A stretch of DNA of 64,000 bases from Rutidosis leptorrhynchoides (lineage: Eukaryota; Streptophyta; Magnoliopsida; Asterales; Asteraceae): assembly GCF_046630445.1 (NCBI RefSeq), contig NC_092341.1, positions 260,327,001-260,391,000 of the forward strand. Direction: 5' to 3'. The notes under the pieces are model-generated. The model had not been told where the DNA came from. It saw only the letters and a program-made list of their open reading frames with translations, and did no database searches. Below, in pieces: positions 63,731 through 64,000 of this stretch. Made by a program: the position numbers and the translations under genes. The stretch's first letter is position 1; each line of letters opens with the position of its first letter.

Positions 63731-64000
63731 TTTCGCGTAAGAGTAAAACAGCAGTTTTTATTTTTATTTTTGTTCTCTATTGACCCATTGTAGACGTATA
63801 CTATCTTGGATGATTTGTTTTAACTCGTTTCTTCAGTCTTCTTCGTTCTTGAATTCAGATAAACGTTTTCTCGATATATATTTGATTTAAATTCATCGTT
63901 TATCGTCTTCTCTTCTAACTTCACTCCCGTGTATACTTTTAGTCATTTTCCTCGTAAAATATGAACCGAATGTCTTCTTAAACAGTAAAAGAATATGAAA
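63731..64000. other. Intergenic DNA at the window edge
   Basis: No gene or repeat recognised. Confidence 0.4.

Overview
The window is plant nuclear DNA, most likely from a eudicot. The evidence is a mitochondrial-type PPR gene, a spliced KIN2-like stress gene, a 5S-bearing Cassandra-type element, and several Ty1/copia and Ty3/gypsy (chromovirus/Tekay-type) LTR elements, with tRNA-derived SINEs, MITEs and a Helitron-like end. The long LTRs resemble those I associate with Asteraceae, but that placement is an impression and not proven. Only two host protein genes are supported, both on the minus strand: a PPR protein at 8743-10698, and a three-exon gene at 44242-45007 encoding a 66-residue KIN2-like hydrophilic protein. 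Everything else is transposon-derived or unrecognised intergenic DNA.

Layout. 1-4123: 5' part of a minus-strand copia element (Copia-A) with a repeat-rich leader. 4124-8742: intergenic DNA with a SINE carrying a perfect 13-bp target duplication, two MITEs and a second SINE. 8743-10698: PPR gene with an upstream telo-box. 10919-11807: Cassandra-type element with three 5S-bearing LTRs. 12477-42260: a four-deep nest of retroelements. Its outer shell is a solo LTR (target duplication CATCA). Inside that is a minus-strand LTR (13298-40665, duplication AACAC). Inside that is a tandem LTR-internal-LTR-internal array of a non-autonomous gypsy element (13659-36457). Inside that is a Tekay-type gypsy element (23196-34715, duplication TAAAT). 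42261-44241: minisatellite, Helitron-like end and a tRNA-like relic. 44242-45007: KIN2-like gene with a SINE in intron 1. 45412-51011: young copia element (Copia-B) with nearly identical LTRs and duplication TAGTA. 52250-59548: two gypsy remnants, one inserted in the other. 61309-63725: second solo LTR of the same type and length as the outer shell of the nest.

The signal not explained by ordinary annotation is structural. Several unrelated LTRs carry tandem arrays of short stem-loops whose closing stems change in a compensatory way from unit to unit: 62073-62380, 40681-40860, 36943-37034, and the hairpin triplet in the Copia-B LTRs. One hairpin of that triplet recurs exactly in the Copia-A leader. 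Separately, each long-LTR family carries repeated GC-rich palindromes whose sequence differs between families while the two-fold symmetry is kept. All such calls were made by eye; covariation statistics and alignments are still needed.
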